From Clostridiales bacterium (GTDB taxonomy: Bacteria; Bacillota_A; Clostridia; Lachnospirales; Lachnospiraceae), in contig JASKJZ010000065.1 in NCBI GenBank assembly GCA_030154385.1, forward strand, positions 1-9,773: a DNA stretch of 9,773 nt, written 5' to 3'. Under the pieces are notes generated by a model. The model worked only from the letters and a program-made list of their open reading frames with translations, ran no database searches and was not told the DNA's origin. Each line of letters opens with the position of its first letter. The first letter of the stretch is position 1. A program made the position numbers and the translations under genes. Shown piece by piece: positions 1-6,593 of this stretch.

Positions 1-802
1 ATAAGCAATCACAAACTGCACTTCCAAGTCCTCCAATGATCGAATGCTCTTCTACCGTAAATACCTGTTTGGTTTCCTTCGCTGCTGCTACGATCAATGC
101 TTCATCCAGTGGCTTTATCGTATGGATATTAATAACTTTAGCCTCAACTCCATCTGCTGCAAGCTTATCTGCCGCTTCTAAGGAAGCTGCTACACATAGA
201 CCCGTTGCAACAATTGTAATGTCCTTTCCTTCACGCAAGGTAACACCTTTTCCAAGCTCAAATTTATAATCTGGGGTATCGTTAATAACAGGAGTCGCCA
301 AACGTCCAAAACGTAGATAAACCGGTCCGTAATATTCCATTGCTGCCTCAACGGCTGCCTTCGCTTCAATATCATCGGCAGGATTAATAACAACCATACC
401 TGGAATTGTCCGCATCAAGGCAATATCTTCGTTACATTGGTGTGTTGCACCATCTTCTCCTACCGAGATACCTGCATGCGTAGCACCAATCTTTACATTT
501 AACTTTGGATATCCAATCGCATTTCTCACCTGCTCAAACGCACGACCTGCTGCAAACATGGCAAAAGTACTTGCAAATGGAATTTTCCCAGTTGTTGCAA
601 GACCTGCTGCGATTCCCATCATATTGCTCTCTGCGATTCCACAATCGATATGACGGTCTGGATATGCTTTTTTAAACACACCTGTTTTAGTTGCTGCTGC
701 TAAGTCAGCATCCAAAACAACAAGCTGTGGATATTTTGCACCAAGTTCAGTTAAAGCATTACCATAGCTTTCTCTTGTTGCGATTTTCTTTACATCTGAC
801 AT
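1..802 (-). CDS. Transketolase C-terminal subunit (partial, 3' end cut by window edge)
   Basis: This is the second half of a two-gene transketolase, carrying the pyrimidine-binding domain and the start of the C-terminal domain. It transfers two-carbon ketol units between sugar phosphates in the cytoplasmic non-oxidative pentose phosphate pathway. My translation begins MSDVKKIATRESYGNAL and stays open for 267 codons to the window edge. The thiamine-diphosphate-activating glutamate lies in DCGIAESNMMG (E58), followed by THAGISVGEDGATHQ (about residues 108-121) and YLRFGR (about 162-167), all typical of the family. The last visible residues, EEHSIIGGLGSAVCDCL, belong to the C-terminal domain. 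Homologues are about 310 residues, so roughly 45 are missing. The ATG at 802 is preceded by GAAGGTG at good spacing. The gene overlaps the upstream subunit gene by 13 bases, which suggests translational coupling. Family assignment is firm. A 1-deoxyxylulose-5-phosphate synthase is less likely because that enzyme is a single chain. Confidence 0.95.
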   Translation of the reverse strand, partial: MSDVKKIATRESYGNALTELGAKYPQLVVLDADLAAATKTGVFKKAYPDRHIDCGIAESNMMGIAAGLATTGKIPFASTFAMFAAGRAFEQVRNAIGYPKLNVKIGATHAGISVGEDGATHQCNEDIALMRTIPGMVVINPADDIEAKAAVEAAMEYYGPVYLRFGRLATPVINDTPDYKFELGKGVTLREGKDITIVATGLCVAASLEAADKLAADGVEAKVINIHTIKPLDEALIVAAAKETKQVFTVEEHSIIGGLGSAVCDCL

Positions 803-1626
803 AATGCTTCACCTTCTTTCTCCAATTCTTTCATTGCGATTTCATATTGCTCATCATTTGGAGCAGAACCATGCCATGCTGCTTGATTTTCCATGAAAGA
901 AACACCCTTACCTTTCACGCTCTTTGCAATAATAGCAGTCGGTTGACCCTTGGTTTCTCTGGCTTCTTTAAACGCTCTTCTGATATCATCAAAATCATGT
1001 GCATCCACACAAATAACATGGAAATTAAACGCTTCAAACTTTTTATCAATTGGATATGGAGAGCACACGTCATCTACACTACCATCAATTTGTAGTCCAT
1101 TGTTATCTACGACTACAACTAAATTATCAAGCTTTCTGTGTCCGGCAAACATCGCTGCTTCCCAAATCTGTCCTTCCTGGATTTCGCCATCTCCTGCAAG
1201 CGTATAAACACGATAGTCTCTGTTATCAAGCTTTGCAGAAAGTGCCATACCAACTGCAACGGAAACACCCTGTCCAAGAGAACCACTTGACATATCAACG
1301 CCTGGGATATGCTTCATATCGGGATGTCCTTGGAGATAGGAGCCCACATGACGCAATCCCTTTAAATCTTCAACTGGAAAATATCCTCTATTTGCAAGCG
1401 TTGCATACAGACCAGGAGCTACATGTCCTTTGGATAGTACGAAACGATCTCGATCCTCCATCTTAGGGTCTTTGGGGTCAATGTTCATCTCTTCAAAATA
1501 CAGATACGTAAAGATATCCGTAGCCGAAAGTGAACCGCCTGGATGTCCCGATTTTGCGCTGTGAACAGCGGTAACGACACCCTTACGAATCGCATTGGCC
1601 GTTTTCTTAAGTTCCAAATTGTTCAT
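790..1626 (-). CDS. Transketolase N-terminal subunit
   Basis: This 278-residue protein is the diphosphate-binding half of a split transketolase. It pairs with the product of the next gene to form the active thiamine-diphosphate site at the subunit interface. Visible family motifs in order are SGHPGGSLSATDI (26-38), SKGHVAPGLYA (65-75), GHPD (100-103), SSGSLGQG (113-120), the Mg/ThDP motif GDG (146-148) with EGQIWEAAMFAGH, NNG (175-177), and KGKGVSFMEN followed by WHG (238-253). The length matches stand-alone N-terminal subunits (about 270-285). The start at 1626 follows AAAGGATGG, but the spacer to ATG is long (more than 10 bases), so initiation may be modest. A near-consensus promoter lies just upstream, so the pair forms its own transcription unit. 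The stop codon lies 13 bases inside the next gene. Confidence 0.96.
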   Translation of the reverse strand: MNNLELKKTANAIRKGVVTAVHSAKSGHPGGSLSATDIFTYLYFEEMNIDPKDPKMEDRDRFVLSKGHVAPGLYATLANRGYFPVEDLKGLRHVGSYLQGHPDMKHIPGVDMSSGSLGQGVSVAVGMALSAKLDNRDYRVYTLAGDGEIQEGQIWEAAMFAGHRKLDNLVVVVDNNGLQIDGSVDDVCSPYPIDKKFEAFNFHVICVDAHDFDDIRRAFKEARETKGQPTAIIAKSVKGKGVSFMENQAAWHGSAPNDEQYEIAMKELEKEGEALCQM

Positions 1627-1663
1627 AAAATAAAAACCATCCTTTCATTCTTCTAATAGAAAT

Positions 1664-1692
1664 ATTATATGTTATAAATGTAACAATAGCAA
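1664..1692 (-). promoter_or_regulatory. Sigma-A promoter of the transketolase genes
   Basis: Read on the minus strand, a -35 box TTGCTA (1692-1687) is followed by a 17-base spacer and a perfect -10 box TATAAT (1669-1664). The -35 begins 3 bases past the stop codon of the upstream gene, and the -10 lies about 40 bases before the transketolase start codon. Consensus -10 and ideal spacing make this the strongest promoter visible in the window. No terminator separates it from the upstream gene, so read-through is possible. Confidence 0.75.
1669..1686 (-). promoter_or_regulatory. Candidate Rex-type operator inside the transketolase promoter
   Basis: The promoter spacer reads TTGTTACATTTATAACAT on the minus strand, an imperfect inverted repeat with half-sites TTGTTA and TAACAT. 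The clostridial Rex consensus is TTGTTAANNNNTTAACAA, and 11 of its 14 defined positions match. The site fills the spacer between -35 and -10, where a bound repressor would block RNA polymerase. Rex is an NADH/NAD+-sensing repressor of fermentation genes in Firmicutes. AT-rich spacers can form such palindromes by chance, so this remains a candidate. Confidence 0.35.
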
Positions 1693-1695
1693 GTT

Positions 1696-3426
1696 TTACG
1701 TTTCCAAAAACCAAAAATCTTTAAAGTCCATTTTCCATACACGGAAGGTATCTGTTTCAATCGGATATTTAAGCTGCTGAATCAATACACCATCTGCATC
1801 ATATTCACCAACCGTAGTCTGATCGGCACTATTGACTACCAGATTTCCATGATACTCTTGTACACTGCTATCGGAAGCAGAGTACGGTACCTTCATGTTT
1901 TTTACAAGGTCATATGTACCAGTGGTTTCATCCACATAATACTTATAATAATAAGAAGTATCGGAGCCCTTTTTGTGATTGTCAAAAAGAATCAAATAGT
2001 ATTGCCCATCGTTGATTGGGTACTTATCTTCCACACTAGAGAGCTGCAACCCACTTTGTAAATACTGGCTTTCAAACGGGTCGGTTGTCTGCGCCGCAGT
2101 TGTGGCAGCAGTTGTGGCAGCCGTAGTGGATGATGTCGTTGTGGTATCCACATATTTCGTAAGAAGACCCTTGGTTTTTCCTTGTTTTTTCCAAAGAGTA
2201 GTATCACCTATGATATACTCAATGGTTGGCGTCACACTGCTTATATTTTTCAGCTTAATAAGTCCAGAAAGCTTCTTAGCACTAACCACAACCGAATCCT
2301 TTGTTGCCCAGACAATTCCATTTAGTTCAATCCAATTCTTTTGATCCTTAGATTTCTTTTTCACCTTTTTTAGAAGTTTTGTTAAATCCACCAAGTGGGT
2401 CGTTCTTCCTGACTCTAAATTGAGCGATATAATTTGATCTTCCACTGTCTTGGCACCAGATTTTGTTGCAATTCCAATGATATTTCCATACCCATCGTAG
2501 ACATAATCATTGGCAAGCTGATATCCTTTTATTTTATAGGTTTTCATAACCTGTCCAATCGAGGATACCATAGCAAAACCAGTGTTACTGTAATTATAAA
2601 ACATTTGGTTGTTTATGTAGATGACACGTGTCGTCCTTTGACTTACCGTCGGCAGTAAGCCTCTTAAGACACCCGAGTTATCATACAGATAGATGCCCGG
2701 CGTCATCTTTTTATTCTCTGCATCATGACCCAGAAACAAATAAAGCCCGTTGCTTACTTCATTCAGGCTGCTTCCATCCACCTCCATAAGCTTCGTTTGC
2801 GCCACACCACCTAATTTCGGTGGCGTAAAGGAATATACGACACGCTTAACTAGCTTATCCTTATCGTCATAAAGCTTTAAAATAATGTAATTTTTTACCC
2901 CTGGCACCAATCCAGCAATAACACCTTCCATTTCTCTGGTTCCCAGCCCTCCTGTCATCTTTGGAGTTCTGGTAAAATCAGGAATATCCTCGTCCTCTAC
3001 GTGAATCGTATATCGTAGTGTTGATACCTGCATCGTATTAAAATAGAAATAAAGGGAAAGTGCATGTGTCCCAAACGGGTTATAGGCAAATAGCGCTGCA
3101 TCTACCTCATATTTTAGCTTATTCTTCTTCTTTATCGCTTCTAATTCATCCTTCACTCGCTTAGAGGACGCTGCATCATAAATATCCTTTACCTGAAAAG
3201 TCTCCACATTTTTTTTGGTTCCCTTTATCGACAACGGTATAATGGTGTCTTCACTAACATCCTCTTTGGAAAGACCATAAACTTGCTTATCCAACTCTTG
3301 CTTTGCAAGAAGTTCCCTCTCTTTTTGTGCTGCATTATAGTTTTTATAGACAAAGAAAGCTCCTACACCAAAAAGTGCAAGCATCACCAGATTTGTAATA
3401 ATAAAAGCTTTTAACACTTTATTCAT
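1696..3426 (-). CDS. Membrane-anchored arylsulfotransferase-like beta-propeller protein lacking the catalytic residues
   Basis: This 576-residue protein has one N-terminal membrane segment (about 5-27, after MNKVLK) and no lipobox, so it is probably anchored with the rest outside the cell. A charged, possibly helical stretch (30-105) leads to a domain resembling the AssT N-terminal beta-sandwich: NPFGTHALSLYFYF (116-129) and GLVPGVKNYIILKLYD (172-187). Propeller-like signatures follow: GIYLYDNSGVLRGLLP (244-259), DGYGNIIGIAT (311-321), NWIELNGIVWATKDSVVVSAKK (364-385, in parts), IEYIIGD (402-408), FDNH (481-484), SSVQEYHGNLVV (520-531) and FRVWKMDF (561-568). From memory of the family, positions normally holding the active-site His, His, Arg and His read N306, E367, K384 and Y455, so sulfotransfer looks unlikely. 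A Thr/Ala linker (427-448) interrupts the propeller. The likely role is binding or structural, but this is unproven. The start has a GGTGAT ribosome binding site, 29 bases after the upstream stop. Confidence 0.7.
   Translation of the reverse strand: MNKVLKAFIITNLVMLALFGVGAFFVYKNYNAAQKERELLAKQELDKQVYGLSKEDVSEDTIIPLSIKGTKKNVETFQVKDIYDAASSKRVKDELEAIKKKNKLKYEVDAALFAYNPFGTHALSLYFYFNTMQVSTLRYTIHVEDEDIPDFTRTPKMTGGLGTREMEGVIAGLVPGVKNYIILKLYDDKDKLVKRVVYSFTPPKLGGVAQTKLMEVDGSSLNEVSNGLYLFLGHDAENKKMTPGIYLYDNSGVLRGLLPTVSQRTTRVIYINNQMFYNYSNTGFAMVSSIGQVMKTYKIKGYQLANDYVYDGYGNIIGIATKSGAKTVEDQIISLNLESGRTTHLVDLTKLLKKVKKKSKDQKNWIELNGIVWATKDSVVVSAKKLSGLIKLKNISSVTPTIEYIIGDTTLWKKQGKTKGLLTKYVDTTTTSSTTAATTAATTAAQTTDPFESQYLQSGLQLSSVEDKYPINDGQYYLILFDNHKKGSDTSYYYKYYVDETTGTYDLVKNMKVPYSASDSSVQEYHGNLVVNSADQTTVGEYDADGVLIQQLKYPIETDTFRVWKMDFKDFWFLET
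2096..2131. repeat. 12-bp tandem repeat encoding a Thr-Thr-Ala-Ala linker
   Basis: GCAGTTGTGGCA occurs twice in exact tandem (2096-2107 and 2108-2119), followed by a diverged third copy, GCCGTAGTGGAT (2120-2131). The unit is 12 bases and in frame, so each copy adds four residues of Thr/Ala on the minus strand. Gain or loss of copies would change linker length without shifting the frame. Confidence 0.8.
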
Positions 3427-3455
3427 GCTATCACCGTAACCATTTCTTTTATTTG

Positions 3456-4469
3456 TTAAAACGAATGAATGAGTGCATCTACACTTTCCTCGGTCGTTGC
3501 AAAGGATGTTACAAAACGAATCACTACTCTTCCATCGTCTAATTCCTTTTCGATATTGTAGACAAATGCATCCTTAGTCTTTTCAAGATATGAGACATCC
3601 ACAATTGGAAATAATTGATTGCTGCATGGGGTCGCATAAAAGGTATAGCCCTTTTCTAAAAGTGCGCATTCAATTTTTCTTGCCATGGCATTTGCATGCT
3701 CTCCCATCTCAAAAAACAGATTCTCTTCAAACATAACTTCGAACTGCGCACCCGTAATAAAGCCCTTTGCTAACATAGCACCGCGATTCTTTATCATATA
3801 TCGAAAATCAGCTTGCAAAGATGGATTGCAAATGACTAGTGCTTCCCCAAATAAGGCTCCGTTTTTTGTCCCGCCAATATAAAACAAATCCGTTAAGCTC
3901 GCATAATCCGATAAGGAAACATCGTTACCCAAGGTAGTGAGAGCCGATGCAATTCTTGCACCATCAAGATAAAAAAGAAGTCCCTGCTCCTTACATACCT
4001 TTGACAACTTTGTTAGCTCCTCCTTGCTGTAGACAGTACCAAGCTCTGTTGTATTGGACACATAGACCATGGCTGGGCGCACCATATGCTCCGTCTCGTG
4101 CTGTTTTAACACCTGTAAGATTCCCTCCACGGTCAATTTCCCATCGACATGCGGAACCGTTACCACTTTGTGTCCCGTACCTTCAATTGCTCCTGTTTCA
4201 TGAACATTGATATGTCCGGTGTCGGCAGCAATCACACATTCAAACGGACGCAAGAAACTGGATATCACCAAAAGGTTCGTCTGTGTCCCTCCTGGGATAA
4301 AATGAATGCTCGCATCGTTACGATGGAGATGTTTCTTTATCAGTAGTTCCGCACGCATGCTATGACAATCTAATCCATAGCCCTCATTTTGCTCGGTACT
4401 TATTTTTCGTAATCTCTCGAATATTTGAGGATGTGCACCCTCGCTGTAATCATTTCGAAAACTATACAT
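3456..4469 (-). CDS. ltaE: Low-specificity L-threonine aldolase family PLP enzyme
   Basis: This 337-residue cytoplasmic protein belongs to the fold-type I PLP enzymes of the threonine aldolase/beta-eliminating lyase family. Members cleave L-threonine or L-allo-threonine to glycine and acetaldehyde. The length is typical. Visible motifs are RNDYSEGAHPQI (5-16), the PLP phosphate-binding GGTQTN (60-65), DTGHINVHETGA (83-94), VSNTTELGTVY (137-147), the cofactor-binding LDGAR (168-172), the Schiff-base lysine K202 in YIGGTKNGALFGEALV, and the carboxylate-binding arginine in IRFVTSF (R318). The ATG at 4469 has an excellent AGGAGG six bases upstream. The gene lies 30 bases after the ybaK-like stop and 29 bases before the AssT-like gene, which suggests one operon. 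Substrate preference (L versus L-allo, or another beta-hydroxy amino acid) cannot be read from the sequence. Confidence 0.93.
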   Translation of the reverse strand: MYSFRNDYSEGAHPQIFERLRKISTEQNEGYGLDCHSMRAELLIKKHLHRNDASIHFIPGGTQTNLLVISSFLRPFECVIAADTGHINVHETGAIEGTGHKVVTVPHVDGKLTVEGILQVLKQHETEHMVRPAMVYVSNTTELGTVYSKEELTKLSKVCKEQGLLFYLDGARIASALTTLGNDVSLSDYASLTDLFYIGGTKNGALFGEALVICNPSLQADFRYMIKNRGAMLAKGFITGAQFEVMFEENLFFEMGEHANAMARKIECALLEKGYTFYATPCSNQLFPIVDVSYLEKTKDAFVYNIEKELDDGRVVIRFVTSFATTEESVDALIHSF

Positions 4470-4499
4470 ATGCTGCCTCCTATATTTGAATTCGGTCTT

Positions 4500-4985
4500 C
4501 TATTTTTCGTGGAATGTGATATCCGCAAGCTTGGCTCCAATAATTGTTACTAAATCCGTTACAGATAGCCGAATCTGCGTTCCAAGACGTCCGCCGCTTA
4601 CAATGATATCCCCTGCATTGCTTGCAGAGCAATGAACAAACGTACGATACCTCTTTTTCATCCCGATTGGACTGCAACCTCCCCTGACATATCCGCTGAC
4701 TGCGGTAATATCCTTTACTGGTATCAATTCAACCGACTTTTCACCTGCCGCTTTTGCCGCATTTTTTAAGTCAAGCTCCTCATTGACTGGAATCACATAT
4801 ACCAGATATTCCTTTGATTTTCCCTGTGCAAGTAAGGTCTTGAACGTTCGATCAAGCGGAAGCGAGAGCTTTGTCGCAACCGTCACTCCATCTAAAAACC
4901 CATCACTCTCGTACTGATACATTTCATACGATACCTGGTTTTTTTCTAAAATACGCATGGCATTTGTTTTTAATTCTTTTCCCAT
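4500..4985 (-). CDS. ybaK: YbaK/EbsC family Cys-tRNA(Pro) deacylase
   Basis: This 161-residue single-domain protein belongs to the YbaK family, trans-acting editing enzymes that hydrolyse Cys-tRNA(Pro) made in error by prolyl-tRNA synthetase. Numbering from the chosen start, the conserved lysine is K49 in DRTFKTLLAQG, the glycine-rich GGCSPIGMKKRY spans 102-113, and the distal VSGGRLGTQIRLSVTDL starts near 130. All match the family. The ATG at 4985 is preferred because AAAGG lies nine bases upstream and the product then opens MGKELKTNAMRILE, as homologues do. An in-frame TTG at 5003 would add six residues (MERMKW) but would place the ribosome binding site inside the coding region. An ATG at 4994 directly abuts that site. 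The gene has its own candidate promoter after the phoU terminator and appears to lead an operon with the threonine aldolase and AssT-like genes. Confidence 0.93.
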   Translation of the reverse strand: MGKELKTNAMRILEKNQVSYEMYQYESDGFLDGVTVATKLSLPLDRTFKTLLAQGKSKEYLVYVIPVNEELDLKNAAKAAGEKSVELIPVKDITAVSGYVRGGCSPIGMKKRYRTFVHCSASNAGDIIVSGGRLGTQIRLSVTDLVTIIGAKLADITFHEK

Positions 4986-5013
4986 CCATTTCATCCTTTC
5001 CAAGTCCTAGCTT

Positions 5014-5043
5014 ATGATAACACTTTTAAAGGCATAGATGCAA
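5014..5043 (-). promoter_or_regulatory. Candidate promoter for the ybaK-ltaE-AssT-like operon
   Basis: On the minus strand a -35-like TTGCAT (5043-5038), an 18-base spacer and a -10 TATCAT (5019-5014) lie between the pst operon terminator and ybaK. The -10 matches consensus at five of six positions and the -35 at four. Its place just after a strong terminator, about 30 bases before the likely start codon, supports it. Confidence 0.5.
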
Positions 5044-5059
5044 TATTTTTAATCAAAAG

Positions 5060-5104
5060 AAAAGAAGGGATTGCCAATATCTCTATTATGCAATCCCTTC
5101 TTTT
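5060..5104 (-). terminator. Rho-independent terminator of the pst-phoU operon
   Basis: A 15-bp perfect stem pairs 5060-5074 with 5090-5104, with core GAAGGGATTGC against GCAATCCCTTC and a 15-base loop. On the minus strand it is followed by a T-rich run (TTCTTTTCTTTTG partly within the stem). It starts 11 bases after the phoU stop. A T run on the other side means it could work in both directions, but no plus-strand gene is seen to need it. Confidence 0.9.
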
Positions 5105-5115
5105 TATGTGATTTT

Positions 5116-5778
5116 TTACGAAAAACGTCCCATATCCGGACCTGTCTTTTGAAAGATCGTCCACTCTCCAATATTTACTGCATGATCACCAATTCGCTCC
5201 AAATACTTTGCAATCATTAGCATATCCACACAATAATCAGGAGAAATGTCTCCCTCTTTCAAAAGCAGTACTATTTCACTCTTGATGTCATTAAATAATT
5301 CATCGACCTCATCATCCGCTACAATAACTTCGCTAGCTGCTTTTACATCCCGATTGATAAACGCATCCACCGAATTGTGTACCATTTTTTTTGCTGCTGC
5401 AAGCATTGGTGGAATTTTTTTCGAGATGTGATAAAAATCCGCATGTTCAAAGCGAATTATAAGCTCTCCAATATCGGCCGCGTGGTCACCAATTCTCTCG
5501 ATATCTGTTACCACCTTCAAAGCCGCCGAAACAATTCGCAAATCCCTTGCCACAGGCTGTTGTCTGGTAATTAAGGACAAACACTGTGATTCAATGGTTT
5601 TTTCCAAATCATTGACAAGCTGATCTCCTACCATAATTTCTCTTGCAAGTTCCCGATCCTGATTTTCAAGTGCAATGACAATTCGGTCAATTGAATCCTC
5701 TACAAGATGTCCCATTTCGATTAAATTTTCATTTAATGTTTCTAATTGATGCTCAAAGCTAACACGAGCTGCTGACAT
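5116..5778 (-). CDS. phoU: Phosphate transport regulator PhoU
   Basis: This 220-residue cytoplasmic helical protein is PhoU, which dampens phosphate uptake through Pst and links the transporter to the PhoR-type sensor kinase. It shows the expected two tandem three-helix repeats. Each ends in the metal-binding signature ERIGDHA, at 94-100 and 194-200. The family motif QQPVARDLR is at 73-81, and acidic residues such as DDEVDE (155-160) lie in the second repeat. Length is normal. The ATG at 5778 follows AAAGGAGG at about nine bases. The gene starts 29 bases after the pstB stop and is the last of the operon, the usual order in Firmicutes and many other bacteria. No cognate PhoR/PhoP two-component genes are in the window. 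Confidence 0.97.
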   Translation of the reverse strand: MSAARVSFEHQLETLNENLIEMGHLVEDSIDRIVIALENQDRELAREIMVGDQLVNDLEKTIESQCLSLITRQQPVARDLRIVSAALKVVTDIERIGDHAADIGELIIRFEHADFYHISKKIPPMLAAAKKMVHNSVDAFINRDVKAASEVIVADDEVDELFNDIKSEIVLLLKEGDISPDYCVDMLMIAKYLERIGDHAVNIGEWTIFQKTGPDMGRFS

Positions 5779-5807
5779 ATTTTTATTCCTCCTTTATTTA
5801 TCAAAAA

Positions 5808-6566
5808 TCAACCAAAACGTCCCGTGATATAATCCTCGGTTCGCTTATCCTTTGGCTTAGAAAAGATAGTATCCGTTGCGCTAAACTCCACTACCTCTCC
5901 GTGTAGGAAAAAGGCAGTGTCATCCGATACTCTGGCTGCCTGCTGCATATTATGCGTTACAACTACCACGGTATACTTATCCTTAAGCTCTCCCATCAAA
6001 TCTTCAATTTTTAGGGTAGAGATTGGATCAAGTGCAGAGGTTGGTTCATCCATCAACAATATCTCTGGCTCCACTGCAAGCGCTCTAGCAATACAGAGCC
6101 TTTGCTGCTGACCACCGGAAAGACCGAGTGCAGACTTTTTGAGGCGATCCTTCACCTCATCAAAAATAGCGGCTCCTTTCAGACTTGTTTCCACAAGTTC
6201 ATCCAATTTCTTTTTATCTTTGATGCCATGGATACGAGGTCCGTAAGCCACATTATCATAGATGCTCATAGGGAAGGGATTGGGTTGTTGGAACACCATC
6301 CCGACTTTTTTGCGAAGTCTGGTGGTATCTACGCGCATATCAAAGATATCTTCATCTTCGATAAAGATATTGCCTTCGATTCGCACACTAGCAATCAAAT
6401 CATTCATACGATTGATGGTCTTTAAAAAAGTAGACTTTCCACAGCCAGAGGGGCCAATCAGGGCTGTTATTGTATTATTTCGAATTGCCATATTGATATC
6501 TTTTAAGGCATGGTTATCTCCATAATACAAATTTAGTCTCTTTGTTTCAATTTTAATTTTATCCAT
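5808..6566 (-). CDS. pstB: Phosphate ABC transporter ATP-binding protein PstB
   Basis: This 252-residue ATPase is the energy-coupling subunit of the Pst phosphate importer and acts on the cytoplasmic face as a dimer. Motifs in order are Walker [10 protein letters not shown] (38-46), Q-loop [20 protein letters not shown] (92-111), ABC signature LSGGQQQR (149-156), Walker [14 protein letters not shown] (169-181) and the switch histidine in THNM (H205). The Q-loop sequence is highly characteristic of PstB. The C-terminus EDYITGRFG is also typical. The gene begins 23 bases after the pstA stop. Its AGGAGG ribosome binding site sits about nine bases before ATG and lies in the loop of a small inverted repeat, noted separately. 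Confidence 0.98.
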   Translation of the reverse strand: MDKIKIETKRLNLYYGDNHALKDINMAIRNNTITALIGPSGCGKSTFLKTINRMNDLIASVRIEGNIFIEDEDIFDMRVDTTRLRKKVGMVFQQPNPFPMSIYDNVAYGPRIHGIKDKKKLDELVETSLKGAAIFDEVKDRLKKSALGLSGGQQQRLCIARALAVEPEILLMDEPTSALDPISTLKIEDLMGELKDKYTVVVVTHNMQQAARVSDDTAFFLHGEVVEFSATDTIFSKPKDKRTEDYITGRFG

Positions 6567-6568
6567 TC

Positions 6569-6593
6569 CTAGAAACTCCTCCTGTTTCTCTAG
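6569..6593 (-). promoter_or_regulatory. Hairpin presenting the pstB ribosome binding site in its loop
   Basis: On the minus strand CTAG-AG-AAAC pairs with GTTTCTAG, leaving a two-base AG bulge and a seven-base loop AGGAGGA, which is the pstB Shine-Dalgarno sequence. The left arm contains the pstA stop codon TAG, and the right arm ends three bases before the pstB ATG. The eight base pairs are mostly A-T, so stability is modest. Ribosomes terminating on pstA would melt it, so it could help couple translation of pstA and pstB. Confidence 0.4.

Noticed and set aside
1050..1466. 138-codon open frame on the plus strand opposite the transketolase N-terminal gene
   Set aside because: It shows no family motif and no upstream ribosome binding site, and it lies wholly inside a well-conserved gene on the other strand.
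2012..2344. 110-codon plus-strand frame opposite the AssT-like gene
   Set aside because: Its valine/alanine repeats are the reverse reading of the Thr/Ala linker, and it has no ribosome binding site or motif.
4986..5003. Upstream TTG (5003) and ATG (4994) starts for the ybaK gene
   Set aside because: They place the AAAGG ribosome binding site inside or against the coding region. The ATG at 4985 has correct spacing and gives the N-terminus typical of the family.
5060..5104. The inverted repeat after phoU considered as an IS-element end or attachment site
   Set aside because: There is no transposase, no flanking target duplication and no second copy in the window. T-rich flanks and position after the last pst gene fit a terminator.
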